Assembly: GCA_963920525.1 (NCBI GenBank)
Contig: OY986437.1
Span: forward strand, 31,327,063 to 31,391,062
DNA length: 64,000 bases
Direction: 5' to 3'
Source: Dichetophora obliterata
Taxonomy: Eukaryota > Arthropoda > Insecta > Diptera > Sciomyzidae
The position numbers and the translations under genes are program-made. Below are positions 1 through 12,598 of the stretch, piece after piece. How positions within the stretch are numbered: the stretch's first letter is position 1; the number at the start of each line of letters is the position of its first letter. Under the pieces are notes generated by a model. The model ran no database searches, was not told the origin of the DNA, and was given only the letters and a program-made list of their open reading frames with translations.

Positions 1-628
1 AACGAAGTATAGAAAAATATTTTTTTTTTTAAAAAAGGGTTGTTAAAAAAATTTGATCACAACTTGTTTTAAGTTATTAATTTTATTATATTTTCCTTTA
101 AATTTTAAGAGTATTTATAAATTGTCTTGAAATGCCTTGATTTTCTAAGGCAAAATATGATTTTTAAGCGTTTTTTCAAATGAACAATTTTTTCTTATAC
201 GCAAGTAAACGCAGAAATTTTTTGCGGAAATATAAGGTCAAAGTACTATTTTTAGTGATAGTTATAGCTTTCGAGTTATATTTGGCAATGAAAACAAGAT
301 ATTTTCTACTAAACTTTAGCTAAATTTAAATTCTTTCAAGAATTTTTAGGCACACTTCTAAAATTTTACTATTTTTTTTAAGAAATTATTTTGTTTTTTT
401 TTCTTTTAATAAGAGGTGTCGAAACACATTTTCATTTTTATGATTTTTAAAAAAAAAACCCTTTCTCATCCTAAAATAAAAACAAAGCGCACTGTGCTCC
501 ATCAGAAACGTAGTTCCTTACGCTTCTTCTTCAGCTCCGAATGTTATTCGAAATAAAATTTGGATATTTTTTTTTTATTATTTATCTATTTTCTATTAGT
601 TTACATCATTATTTAAGCGAAATATTAA
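1..628. other. AT-rich DNA without a recognisable gene
   Basis: Poly-T and poly-A runs and short out-of-frame ORFs only. I see no coding signal, RNA gene or terminal repeat. Confidence 0.6.
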
Positions 629-1396
629 GGGTTCTCATCTAAGCATGTAACTGACACGTAGACATTAGGGGTATTCACGGGTTGTTACGAATTGCAAGAG
701 TGTGAAAATGCAAGATAATTTGCGCACTGACTCGTGAACATCAATATTGCAACTTAATTGTGCAATAAAATTAAATGTCGAATGAACAGTAAATATATTG
801 CCACCTTATTTCAAAATCATAAAAAGTTATTAAAATCTACGTACAAACTTAACCTTTTGAAAGTTTTACCCAGGCGGCAACTACGTTCAAAAACAACCAA
901 AACATGAATCATCTGCTTAGCATCACTGCTTGTGCGTTCTCGCAATTGGTTTGAGCAGTGCGTAATTCAAGAAGAGTTGCAAAATTGCTTCCAATGTGTT
1001 TGTTGTAGGAATGATGCGAAAGTTCGCAATCAACCCGTGAATACCCCTATTGTAAACCTTGTTAACTTACATGCGCTTAAACTATCTGTCAAAATTTGTA
1101 TGGGCGTGAGTTTACATTATTTCCGAGCCTCAGCATGAAAATCTACGTGTGTGAATAAGGGTTGGCTTTGGCGCTAATAATTACATATTTAAGGAAGTTG
1201 TAGTAAATATGAACACGTTTTATTTATTTTTCTATGTTAATGAAGGTTTTTAAAAGGTTTAAAATTTAAAAAAATCATAATGTTGTCGTAGCTGCAGCCG
1301 CCATTTTGTCGACATTTACGCTATTTACACTATATCGCTTATCAAAAGTTTAAATGCTATACATATTTACATGTTTAAATGCTTATATGAGAACCC
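629..1396. mobile_element. Non-autonomous DNA transposon with GGGTTCTCAT termini
   Basis: The left end reads GGGTTCTCATCTAAGCAT and the right end is its reverse complement with one change (ATGCTTATATGAGAACCC). The flanking triplets are TAA (626-628) and TTA (1397-1399), which fits a 3-bp TWA target duplication of PIF/Harbinger type, though the two sides are not identical. There is no transposase ORF inside. A second inverted-repeat element (668-1047) lies within it. The superfamily assignment rests only on terminal GGG and the flanking triplets. Confidence 0.6.
668..1047. mobile_element. 380-bp MITE nested in the 629-1396 element
   Basis: Terminal inverted repeats begin GGGGTATTCACGGGTTG and end CAACCCGTGAATACCCC, a perfect 17-bp match. 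TA dinucleotides lie at 666-667 and 1048-1049, consistent with a TA target duplication. The interior is non-coding; the small ORF at 932-1138 crosses the right end and is not a gene. Its position inside the larger element makes it the younger insertion. Confidence 0.7.
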
Positions 1397-2259
1397 TTAG
1401 TGTAAATGAACAAGCCAAATCAAAAAGTTTCATTAGATGTTTTAGGAAAAAAAGATTAATTTATTAAAAATTATAAAAAAAGAAGTTTATTTTCCAAATG
1501 ATTACATTTTGAAATCTTCTTTTTTTTTTTTTTTTTTTTTTACTAGGCTTTTTGATCTGGCGTGACGTTACTGGAGTCACGTTACTTCAAGTTCCATTGT
1601 ATATTGGGTTTGATTGGGTAATTAAGCAATTAAGTGGTTAAGTAATTATTAAATTTAGTAATTAATATATATTTCTTTCTCTGTCACAACCATTTTTTCA
1701 TAACCTTTAGCCAATGCTTTCCGTTTTTACTAAAACAAAAAAGTCATGGTAAATGAATTTATGTATCAATTGCTTAAATTAATAAAATTAAGAAGTTTCT
1801 CTTAGATAATATCATAAAACAATACGTTTTTCTGTGGAAATGCCCATTTATAGCTTTTTATTGGTAAGAGATATATAGGAAATTTTTCCACAAAATTATT
1901 CCAGAAGCTGTATTACTTTAAAATAAAAATATAAAAACAACATTTAAAAAAAAAATTAATTTTCACCAAAAAATCTAGACTCTATGCCCATTTAATCATA
2001 GAAACTGTTTATTGAGGTTTTTGTCACAAAGAAACAATTTTTGTTGATAAATAATATGAATGAGTGAGAAATTAATATTAAAAGAAAGAAATCACAGTAT
2101 AGCGTGTATACGGTACAGAAGTGAAACTGCTTAAAAGTAAAAACAAAAGATATTTTTGTAATTGTGAAAGAGACAGGGAGAAAGAGAGAACGAATTACAA
2201 TAAAAAATTTGCATAAAAATATTCTGTGTATTTACCATTTACACTGTCATTGGTTGGTG
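1397..2259. other. Non-coding AT-rich spacer
   Basis: It contains an uninterrupted T run at 1520-1541 and nothing else that I can interpret. Confidence 0.6.
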
Positions 2260-2442
2260 TCATGGTAGAAGGATAGAGGTGTATGCAGCGCTGACTGTGT
2301 TCTCTTTCCATACTGCCATGTCTGTCAAATTTAGCTGTGTGGCGAATGGAAACAAAAGAAAATAAATAAAAACTTTTACTTCGCTTTGACTTTTCCGGCA
2401 GTATGCTCTCATCTGGTGCATCTACCTGTATTCTTCTACCAT
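2260..2442. mobile_element. 183-bp hAT-type MITE
   Basis: The termini are inverted over about 28 bp (CATGGTAGAAGGATAGAGG at left; CCTGTATTCTTCTACCAT at right). An exact 8-bp direct repeat GGTTGGTG flanks it at 2252-2259 and 2443-2450. An 8-bp duplication is the hallmark of the hAT superfamily. It has no coding capacity and would depend on a transposase supplied in trans. Confidence 0.75.
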
Positions 2443-2724
2443 GGTTGGTGCTTCAAATGCTAATACTGATTTTAATGGTTTGTGATAACCAGGGCTAGGA
2501 TTTCGATAACATATCATCTTTTTTCTACTGCTTCATAGACATTTCCTGGTTATTTAGAACGTCCATTTATGTTTCCTGAAATCTAAATATGACATGTTTT
2601 TAGGTAATTTGTTTGTAATACTGTAAACTCTTTGCAATGAGTAAAATAACGTAAATAACGTATGTCAAAAATAAATCAACACAAAAAACGAAAACTTCGC
2701 ACTGGTATAAATAACTAGCTGAAA

Positions 2725-3420
2725 CCCGGTGCGTTGCTGCCACGCCTCCGTCGCCAAACGCCCACAAAATGCACTCAGTGAAACTGCATGTGTAAATTGT
2801 GGTCGAATGCTGAAATCTTGGCTGTGCGACCTATAACTCAAGAGCTATTCAAATTCTCAAATTTGGGTTGTATGGGAGGTGCCAGCCTCTTTGTCCAACG
2901 CCATTCCTGAAACTGCATGCATAAATTGAGTGAGAATACTGAATTCCGAGGCTGTGCGACCCATAACTCCAAAGCAAATCGACATTGCAATTTGAGTGGT
3001 GAGGAGTGCCACGCCCTCTAATACAACGCCCATAAAAGTATGAATTGTAGTCGAATACCGAATTCCGAGGCTGTGCAGCCTACAACTCCAAAGCTATTCT
3101 ATATCGCAAAGTTTGGTTACATAGGAGGTGCCCCTCCCCCTTTTCCAAAGCCGATAAAATGTTATCAGGAAAACGGCATGTTTAAATTGTGCTCGAATAC
3201 CGAATTTCGAGGATGTGCAGATTACAACTCCAAAGCTATTCGATATCGCAAAGTTGGATTATATATGAGGTGCCACTCCCCCTTTTCCAACGCCGATAAA
3301 ATGTTATCAGGAAAACGGCATGTTTAAATTGTGGTCGCATTCTGAGCTCCGTGGCTGTGCGACCTATAACTCCAAAGCTATTCGATATCGCAAATTTAGC
3401 CTGAGTGGGAGGTAATTTTG
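2725..3420. repeat. Tandem repeat, about five units of 119-142 bp
   Basis: Units are recognised by GCTGTGCGACC followed by TATAACTCCAAAGC; this block begins near 2821, 2951, 3070, 3212 and 3354. Each unit also carries GGGAGGTGCC and CCAACGCC-ATAAAATG. The last two units are the most alike (142-bp spacing). The array starts with ACTAGCTGAAACCCGGTGCG, which resembles a motif seen at ends of insect transposable elements, so this is probably the repeat tail of a larger element. ORFs across it are by-products. Confidence 0.8.
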
Positions 3421-3823
3421 AGTATTTTCGCTTAAACCGCGATAAGTAAGGTATCCAACCTGCTACGAACATATTTTGTACCTCAAAATTTTTGCAAAAA
3501 TATTTTGTTTTAACAAAAAGGACAAACCAAAACCAAAATATTCATCAAAATTATATGTTTGCGTACTTTAAAATGGGGAAATATAAAAAAATGTTATTTT
3601 TTAAACTCTGTCACAAATGTAGTATTCAGAAAATTTCTACAAAAATTATTAGTACTGCACAAATGATAGCTTAAATGAAAGGTATAAATGTCTAATTTTA
3701 AAATATACATAAAATTTGTAATATAAATAAATAATTTTGGAGTTATAGGATCATAACTGCAAACACATTTTTCCAAAAATTAAAAAAATCGAAAAATTCC
3801 TCTAAAAAAAAATCCGACCCAAC
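3421..3823. other. Non-coding spacer
   Basis: AT-rich with short ORFs on both strands that overlap each other and show no recognisable protein. Confidence 0.55.
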
Positions 3824-4228
3824 TTTTTTTTTTTTTAAAAGATCAAAGAACCAAGGCATGCGCCTTATACAAACAAGATTTGGTCTTTGACCTGAAAGGA
3901 AAGTGATGGATTATTAAGAGGAATTGATTGGAACCATACGTCAAGAATTGATTAGGCGAAACAACCGTGAAAGACAATTTGAATTGCTTTTAACCGAGGC
4001 TAGTGTTATGCCTTAATCTCGGTAAGCATTTCCAGTCCTAAGTTGTTCCTGTCTTTTAATTCCACATTTTCCACAATTTAGTTGTGGAATTTTTCCAACA
4101 TGCCTAAATGTAGGAAAGAACAAAGAAAGTGAAAAGAAGCATGCCCGAGCCCGAATTCGAACCAGGAACCTCTGGGTTGATAGTCTAGCGCACTCTCCAC
4201 TAGACTTCAAAGGCCGACAAACTTGGAA
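3824..4228 (-). mobile_element. tRNA-derived SINE, copy 1
   Basis: Read on the minus strand, the head (about 4215-4140) has an RNA polymerase III A-box-like block (TCTAGTGGAGAGTGCGCTAG) and a B box GGTTCGAATTCGGGC. The body of about 300 bp contains a CCACAATTTAGTTGTGG hairpin, and the element ends in an oligo-A run (T run at 3826-3838 on the plus strand). A second copy of the same length lies at 29222-29605, which proves a dispersed family. The tRNA source cannot be named from the head alone. Confidence 0.8.
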
Positions 4229-5868
4229 AAAGCTTAGTGATTTTTATTATCTAAAAACAATACTAAATCGAACTAGTGATGTCGGTATCGCCGTGCAAAC
4301 ATGCTGTTTATATGTGTCATAATGCCTTGAGTGATAAAAACACAAAGTTTTAAATGTCAAATATAAACCTTTTCTGTGTTAACTTTTTCACTTGGTTTCA
4401 GAATTTTCTACAGTTAAACTCAGTACTTTTCTGAAGTGTAAACTGCCTCTATCACAGTGGTGACGGGAATTCAGCAAAACTATTGAACTACTGAAACTAG
4501 TACTTTGTGCAACAATATTTACCACGTTTCATTTTTTTTTATGTAGGCTGAATTTTAATTTTTATTTTTTCTGTTTTTTGTCGAAGACTTTTTTTTTAAC
4601 TTGCTGCTTTTTTGATTTTTTTTATATTGGTGCTTATCAATTTGGAGGCCGTTGTCGCTCGTGTAAGCAATGCAAATGATTGGACTAAATTTTTTTAATA
4701 TCTCTCTCGCACAAGCCTCAAAAGTTTTGCTTGTCTCTGTTTTCAATTATACATTTGTTTTTATTTTGTGTTTATTTTTGTTTTTAAATAAAGAACTTTT
4801 GAGGCATTATTCAGCTGATTTGGAAAAATTGTAAGTTAAGCTGTTTTATTTGCTTAACCAAGTGAATCAGCTATGTTTTTTACTTCATTCATACGAGACG
4901 GCGATAAAGTTACCGTGTAAAGTCGGCGCGTTTTGATATGTGTTTACTATTGATATTGTTGACTCTATACATCAAAGACTTTGAAAATAGTCTAATTTAG
5001 AAAAGTTTTTTTGACAACAATAGCTATAACATGGTTTGTTATAGTCGCTGTGTCTGTCTCATCAGCTTAGTCAAGCTCGAACCTTGACAAAAAAGCACCC
5101 TTGCTCTCAGCAAATAGTATTAACATAAGTTTGAATGCCGTAGTTTTAGTGGTTTTTTTTTCTTTTGAACGAGGAATGAAAACACTTTGATGAATAATAA
5201 CTAACTTTTAAGTTATTCCTAAATTGTTGTTAATTCTAATATTAAACAAAATTAGTAACACTGATTGTGTAGCATAACAAATAATTAACAACAACGAGAA
5301 GCACAAACAAATTGTTGCTATGTGATATGATAATAAGAATAACAATAATAGATCAAAAGGTACAATTCCAATTCAAATTCTTTTTGATCGCATGTGTAAT
5401 TCTACCTCAACTCAATTTATTTCAAATCAATTTATTTTCACTTCAATCGTTTCGCCTTTGATTTTATTCGATTTAATATCGTTTCTGTTGCGTTAGCAAC
5501 ACTGTTGGAGCTTAATGAATGAACCACACAAAATGTACTTGAATTACAATCAACCATTTTTAGTAAGATTTGTTTTTTTTCTCGTTCTTGTGTTTGCAAT
5601 AAAAATATTAAATCAAAATTTTCTTTTTTTCTCTTTTTTTTTTATTTCCGGGCATTTGAGTAAACAAAAAATTAAATCAGTTCTATTTAACTTGTGAAAC
5701 ATGAGTATATGTAACATGAGTGGAAATACTTTTGATTATCTTGACACCTTTGAATTTCCATATCCACAACAATATTGAATAAGAGACTTTATTTGGATTT
5801 TTGTTTTAATTTAAAATGCAATTTTTTTGAAATCAAACTCAGCTAACCCGAGTAAAAAAATTATTAGC
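4229..5868. other. Non-coding spacer
   Basis: AT-rich; ORFs of about 60 codons show no conserved features. I see no terminal repeats. Confidence 0.55.
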
Positions 5869-7490
5869 GTGCGAACATGGGTCGAACGCCAGTACAAGGG
5901 TCGAACATGGCCTAAAAATAATTCAAAAAGCCTTTTGCCGAATATTGGGTCGAACAACGGCCGTACAAGGCCTAAATGAAGTTGTATGGCTGCAGTACGC
6001 CCTCTGTATGCTTCCAAATTTTTCGAAGCTCTTATTTAACAGCAAACGTATGCGCAACAACAAAAGCGAGCCTCACTCGACGATGCTGATGTTGATAAGT
6101 ATTGCCACTAGTGTATGGCGCAACAGAATTTTTTGTGTTAGTAAAAAAAGCTGCTTATTTTCATTGTAGAATAATCACTGCTTGGCCGATGTACGGCAGC
6201 TGTTTGGCCAAAAACTCCTGCAAACGACCTTGTACGACAGCGAAAAATATTTAAAAGTTGGCCTTGTTCGGCCGTTGTTTGGCCTTAGCTGAGGAATTTT
6301 TATTTTTTGTCAATTGATTTGTGATCTGTCAAATTATTACATGAATTTAATTGCGAGCTTTAGATCAAGTAAGTTTTTAAGAAGGCAACAACAACAACAA
6401 TAATTTTATTTTTACTCGGGAAAGAATAAATCGAAATCCAATTTTTTAAATGCAACTTTTTAATGAACGATTTAGCGTGTAAAAAGTAAATTTTTGAATA
6501 TGAAGTTTAAAAAGTAAAATTCCATTTGAAAAAGATTTTAATTTAAGCTAGGTTTAGTCATAGAGACTAGGTTGTACACCCTTTTCGTTCAATTTTTTGT
6601 TTGATCCGAAGAAATTCTTAATAAATGAAAAATATCATAGCCAATGTGCCTGAGTGTTTATAATATCGATATTACCTTTTGAAAATTTGAGTAGCAGAAT
6701 CACATCACATTATAATTAATCTCAAATTAATAGAAGGCTTCAATTGCAATTGCAACACTTTTATCAAGAAGTTAAAAATTTGTAACTACATCCGAACAGC
6801 GGCTGAACAAAGGAAAACACTTATACGGCGGGTGTTTTCAGGCCTTTTTGACCGAACAGGGGCCGAACTGTGGACGTACAAGAGTCGAACTACATACATA
6901 CATTGACAGTTTAACTTACTTATATCAAAAACGAAATAGACCTGAAAATCAGTTAGTTATATAGAAAACAAGCAAAAATTTTTCAAAATTATTTTTAAAT
7001 GTTTTACTATTCTTTCAGTAAGTAGCTTCGTTAGTATGCGTAACGAAAAATGATTGAGAAAAAAATTGTTGTTTGTGGAATCGTTGTAATGAAAAATCAT
7101 AAAAAGGGGATGAAAATGCCTTTCAAGTATAATGAAAAAAAAACTGTATTTAAAAATCAATTCGTAATAGCAAGAGTTTTGCTGTATAGAAATTCATTTT
7201 AGGTATGTTCAAATGTATATTATAAAAATAGCGAATTTAATTTCTTTTTGTTGTTGCTCATGCATTTGTTATATACTTATCGTGTGCTGATGGTGTTGCT
7301 TTTGTATGTACGTTTTTCTTTTTGATCTAGAGTCGAAGGCAAAATTATGGTAAACTATTGTTTCAAAACGGTGACTATTCGACCCCTGTTCGGCCGCTAT
7401 TCGGACAAGTAGGCCAAAGATTTTTGATTATATTAAGTTGTACGACCCTAACTTGCCCGTGAGGCCCCTGTTCGACCGCTGTCTGTTCCA
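5869..7490. mobile_element. Probable DNA transposon with clustered subterminal motifs
   Basis: Both flanks of a plain AT-rich core (6300-6780) are dense in variants of GAACAACGGCCGTACAAGGC in both orientations: around 5874-5970, 6180-6290, 6790-6895 and 7375-7490. Such two-sided clusters of one short motif in alternating orientation are typical of subterminal transposase-binding arrays. I could not fix exact ends or a target duplication, and there is no transposase ORF. Confidence 0.5.
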
Positions 7491-8563
7491 TTAAATGGTA
7501 TTCGGGCTCTTAAGTCATTGAGCGGCACTTCAACACTAGCAAGCAAGCACATACGGAAATGCTTTCTATGTTGAGACAAGCAACGCACGATGACAGGGAA
7601 ATATCTTTGCCCGCGAGCGGTTAAATTCTACTCAACTCAAAATTACTTCAACTTTTTGATTAATTATTCATTTCGTACCTGAAGTAAAACAGTATTTGGA
7701 CGTTGCCCTCACACCAAAGTTTTTCACTCACTCACAGATTCAGAAACTTTAAATTTAATATTAATGAGCTTGTCCACAAAAGTCTATTTAAAGACTACGT
7801 AACTTAAATTTCATTCTACTTTACTTCCTTGAGACAGAAAAAAAATTGTTTTTACTCACAACCAAGAAGCGCTTACAACTTGACCTACCACACTTTTATT
7901 TCTCTTATGTGTGATTAATGTTAACGCAAAAGTGACGTCATGACAATAAAAACGTATAATGAAAAACAATAAAAACTACAGCAACAACAATACCAGCAAA
8001 AAAATATTGTCAACAATGTTGAAGTAGGTACATATTGGCTCATACAAACAGACAAACAAACAAACCACGGCATAAACAAAGCTCGCTTAACTTTTTACAT
8101 TAATACTAAAGCGGAGAAGAATTAGAAAACTTTTACACCAACATGCATTGTCGATGTTGTTGTTCTTCTTCTTTTCTTTTTTCCCTGTTTTTTGTTTTTT
8201 AGAATTGAAACGAACTTAAATTAACATTAATTCAATGCTTTGCCACAGGCATATGGACAATTTTTTGATGGGGTGAGGAGAGTTTAGAGAAGGGAGGGCA
8301 GTGTTATTCAAGTTATATCTATCTTGGCTTGTGTCACCGTGCACCAACGGACAAACAGACAAGCATTTAGTTTCACAAGCATTTAGTTTCAAAAGCACCA
8401 AAACTTTTGCAACTTAATTAGAAAACTTTGAAGAAAAGAACAAAAAATTAAGAAAAAGCTTCACATAGGTTGTTCTCATGCTTAGAGAGAGCCGGCCTAA
8501 ATAAGAAAAAAAATATCGGAAAGTGCTATGAAGTTATTAAAATCATGAAATATTTTTTTTCTA
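7491..8563. other. Non-coding spacer
   Basis: AT-rich DNA with scattered CAA runs. No gene or repeat family recognised. Confidence 0.55.
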
Positions 8564-8708
8564 ACTCTTGGCTTACACTCGTCAAGACTTGACGGTCAAT
8601 TTTTACCTTTGTAGATGAAAGACGCGGACATCAGTGTGAGAGAGGCGGAAGTTTAAAAAGGAATGACCAAGAATTGACACCAACTCTTGATGAGTGTAAA
8701 CCAGGAGT
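8564..8708. mobile_element. 145-bp palindromic MITE
   Basis: The left end ACTCTTGGCTTACACTCGTC and the right end GATGAGTGTAAACCAGGAGT are inverted copies with four mismatches. Similarity continues inward (CAAGACTTGACGG against CCAACTCTTGATG), so most of the element can fold back. The flanking target duplication is unclear (TA/AT). Confidence 0.65.
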
Positions 8709-8789
8709 ATGTATTCTTCTGACATTTCAAAGTGCACCTCAAAACTAAAAAGAAAAACTAAAAAAAAAAATTAGCTATAGGTTAGTTTT

Positions 8790-9140
8790 GAGGTTGTTTA
8801 GTTGGCTTTCTGTCTTCCAGAGAGCGCCATATTCAATTTGATGTTACGTCACATAACCTATAACCAGCGTACGATGAAAACGCTTCCAACTATACCTCAT
8901 TTGTCGAATTATGATAGTAATTCAGAAGTTAGGTTTAGTTCACTTTCTATCCTGTAGAGGTAGCGCCATATTAAATTTTATGTGACGTCACATTACCTAT
9001 AACCAGAGAACGAGCAAAACGTTTCTAACAATTCTTTATTTGTCAAATTATAATAAGTAGTTTAGAAGTTAGGGTAGTTTAGAAGTTAGGGGCTTAGTTG
9101 ACCTGCTGTCCTCTAGAGAGCGCCATATGGGTATTTCCAT
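8790..9140. repeat. Tandem repeat of about 139 bp, first cluster
   Basis: Two full units and a partial one, marked by GCGCCAT at 8824, 8963 and 9120. Each unit contains a TGACGTCA-type palindrome (exact at 8983-8990), TATAACCAG and CATTTGTC. The same unit recurs at 12291-12560. The element or satellite that owns it is not identified. Confidence 0.75.
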
Positions 9141-9292
9141 AGTCACGCACGTAACGTTCGTACGCCTTTTTTGTTGTTAAAAATTAAAAAAAGCAATGAA
9201 AGTATTGTCCAAAGAAATAAGCAATCAAAAGAGGATGCGTTACGATACAAGAAATGGAAGTGGTTTTTCTCTGCATTAATATGTACACTGAA

Positions 9293-9690
9293 AAAACAAA
9301 AAATCAAAAAACGCACATTTTAAAAACGTTAAGTTAAATTAATATTTTTAAAAATATTTTGCGACATACAAAAATGAAAACGCACATTTTTAAATAGAAA
9401 AGTAAAACGAAACGTTTTTGAAATAACCACGAATATCTTACTATGATAAATTAGGATAAAATTAATATTTTTAAAAACATTTTACGCTATAAAAAATGAA
9501 AATGCACATTTTTAAATAGAAAAGTAACACGAAACGTTTCTAAAGCAGCGACGAATGTTTTATACTATAATAAAGTAGGTTAAAATTAATATTTTAAAAA
9601 ACATTTTACGCCACACAAAAATGAAAACGCACATTTTTAAATATAAAAGTGAAACGAAACGTTTTTAAAACAACTATGAACGTTTTACCA
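9293..9690. repeat. Tandem repeat of about 122 bp
   Basis: A block AAAATGAAAACGCACATTTT followed by AAATAGAAAAGTAAAACGAAACG recurs near 9371, 9493 and 9617, with a shortened copy near 9300. The left edge is TACACTGAAAAAAC, like the 5'-CAC ends of the two CAC-ended elements elsewhere in the window, so it may be one flank of such an element. Confidence 0.7.
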
Positions 9691-12290
9691 TGGCAGTAAA
9701 ATTCACATACTTTAATTCAAAACACTTGTTAACAACAAATTGTTTGTTATATATGTTTCATTGACTTATGTATTTGATATTTGTTCAGAAAATAAAATAT
9801 TTTTCATTCTCGATTTCATCACTCTGCAAGAAGTTTGCCTGCAAGAAAGTAATGAAAGAGTTTGAGTTGGAGCATTTGCTGCCACAACTTTAAGGAAAGT
9901 ATTTTAAATAAAATGAATAATATCTGACAAAATTCTATTTTTTATAGACGCTGGGATACAGTATAACGATCTAAAAAAATTTTAACGAGATGAAAATAGC
10001 TGGTCATAAAATAACTAAAATAAAACTGTAATTTTGAAAACCAAGAAAGCTTTTTTTAATTAATAGAGGAAATGCGGATTTCTGTAAATTTTTTAGATCA
10101 AGTAAGTTTTATATTAATATTTTGAAATAGGATATATCAAAAATATGTATGAAAAAAAAGCATTATCTTTTATCCGATTGCATACGTCTCAATTGTTGAT
10201 GCAGATAGGAAGAGTTTTTTTCACCATATGATTTCTGGCAGTTTATTTCTTAAAACTATTACACCAACCAATATTTTGACAAAAAAACTTTATTTTTAGA
10301 GGCTATTTCAAACCATTCCATCACACGAATGGCTATCACTAGAATCGAAATATTTGAGGAATCTTCATAAATGCTATTGCAACCAAGGATTGTTTTTAAG
10401 GAACTGACACAAACAACTTAACCTTCAGCCTTTAATATTCATCGCACAAAGATAAAAAATATAATAAAATATAATGAGCTATGTGGCGAATGAATATAAA
10501 ATATTTAATATAATTTTTTTTACAAGATATTTATATTGTATCTTAAATGTTATTTTATTATTTCGTATTATGTTTTAAAAAATATTTTTTTTATAGAAAC
10601 AATAAAACAGTTGCATATCTTAGAAAAAATATATTAATAACCAAGGCTCGTACTTTGATGACCTAAAAACTGACATAAGTGACATAAAAAACGCAAAAAA
10701 TTACATAAAAAAATTAAGAAAAAAGCCTTAAACATTCAAAATTATTCTTAGCATAGAATTAGTGAATGAAATTAATAAAAAACTATTTTTAACTAAAAAA
10801 AAGGTTTAACTAATTTCGAATTTAAAAATTTTTAAGATTTATACACTTGAGTCTTTATAATTGTGAGTTTCATTTACGGATGTTTTTTAAGGTTATTAAT
10901 AAAGGATTAAGCAAACTCTTTTATATATTAAACTGTATCTACTATTAAACATAACCAATTTTAATTTAAATGTAACATAATTTTAAATTGTATATATTCG
11001 CCGCTTTTGATAAATATCACAGACGTCTATAATTTTGATCAAATCATATTCTACGCTTTTCTTGGACTTTTCTAAACATATTCTGGCACCAAGTTCTTGT
11101 AGAAATTTCGCAGTTCTTACACCCGAAATTAGAGGTATTTAATTAAATGAATCAAAATTAAAGACTGAAGTGTTTTTATCAGTTCGACTACACAACATAA
11201 CCTAAAATTTTAGCCATTCTTTGACAAGTTAACAGTTGTACAAAATTTGTTTTATTAATAAATACCTGCTCGTTTTAAAAAACTCTATACATTTGGGTTG
11301 AATACTCATTTTTCTGGGCTTTTTCTATAAAATTGTTTAATAAAACTTTGCAGCACACGTCGCTTCTTTACAACAGTTGTCAGAAGGATCTCTTTCTAAC
11401 TTTCACAACTTAGCTCAGCTCGTGACATTTGCTAAACCTGCACTTTCCCACATTTATAAAAAAAAAAAAACAAATTAATGACAAGTTTGTGTTGGTTTTC
11501 ATCAAACATTTTTTAATTGTGTTGGAGTTTTGGTAACGCTTGTCTTGAAGGGATAAAGAATGTTCATTGAAAGCACAACATTATTGTTATTTTACCGACA
11601 AACTTTCAATAATAGTTTGTTTACTAATTTAGGTCGCTTTCAAGATTAACTTTCATGCACTCTTGGTCCAAATTTTAGCCCGGGTTACTTTAAAAATGTA
11701 CTGTCATAAAACTTGCTACTGGCAATACTGATTGCTCCACAGTAGAAAAAAGAAAACAATAAACTAAAAGGAAACAAACAGCGTAAAGAAGAACGCGCTG
11801 CTAGAGAAGGTCAGAAAAGTATGGAAACAACAAAAATTCATGCAGCAGCTGACACTCGAGCTTTAAGCGAAGCATCCGAATGATCTCGTGGTCTGGAGGC
11901 TGTCTTTGCATCAATTCGCAATCGTGGCAAAGTGTGCTTTGCAGCAATCGTTGTTTACGAACTCGAGCGGTATATATGCATTTTTTTCTTGTGTGCGATT
12001 ACGGCTGACGACGATTGTTACTCGAGTGGCAAAAACTGACGAATGGTATCATGCAAATCTCTGATACGAGTGTTTATTATACTTTTAAAATTCCTACTTT
12101 TGTTAAAATTTTTCAACTTTTATCACCATTTTTCTACTTTTGTGTCCATTCATCATGTTTGTTGCCATTTTTTTTTAAATTCAAATTGAGATCAGCTCTC
12201 AGTACTCTCACAATATAAATTAAAAATTTTTTCTCTGTTATGAAGGTTTAAAAAAATTTTCAGCAACATTTTATTTATCAGTCGCTGTAG
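9691..12290. other. 2.6-kb non-coding AT-rich spacer
   Basis: No gene, RNA gene or terminal repeat found. A less AT-rich patch at 11760-11990 reads partly like decayed coding sequence but gives no stable frame or recognisable motif. Confidence 0.5.
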
Positions 12291-12560
12291 ACCTTTTGGT
12301 GGAAATGCCCATATTTAATTTAATGTGACGTTACATAATTTTTGTTCAGCGAACAATCAAAACGTTTTTAACGAAACCTCATTTGCTTATGTCACTAAAA
12401 TAACTTTTTTCAGTTCGTAACTTTATGTCCTCTAGAGGGCGCTATAATAAATTTAATATGACGTCACATAGTCTATAATCAGCTAAAGATCAAAATGCTT
12501 CCAACGAAACCTCATTTGTCACATGATGATAAGTAGTTTAGAAGTGAGGGTGGAACAGAG
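12291..12560. repeat. Tandem repeat of about 139 bp, second cluster
   Basis: Two units of the same family as 8790-9140, including TGACGTCA at 12459-12466, CTCTAGAGGGCGC and GATAAGTAGTTTAGAAG. The mariner element begins about 40 bp beyond the array. Confidence 0.7.
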
Positions 12561-12598
12561 GAACATACATTCATACATTTATACCGGTCCAACACATA

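Noticed and set aside
4140..4215. tRNA gene candidates at this site and at 29525, 30210, 34170, 37160, 40510
   Set aside because: A and B boxes are present but acceptor and anticodon stems do not pair properly, and the sequences recur with SINE bodies and tails.
11760..11990. GC-richer patch that might be decayed coding DNA
   Set aside because: All frames are interrupted and no motif is convincing; not enough to call a feature.
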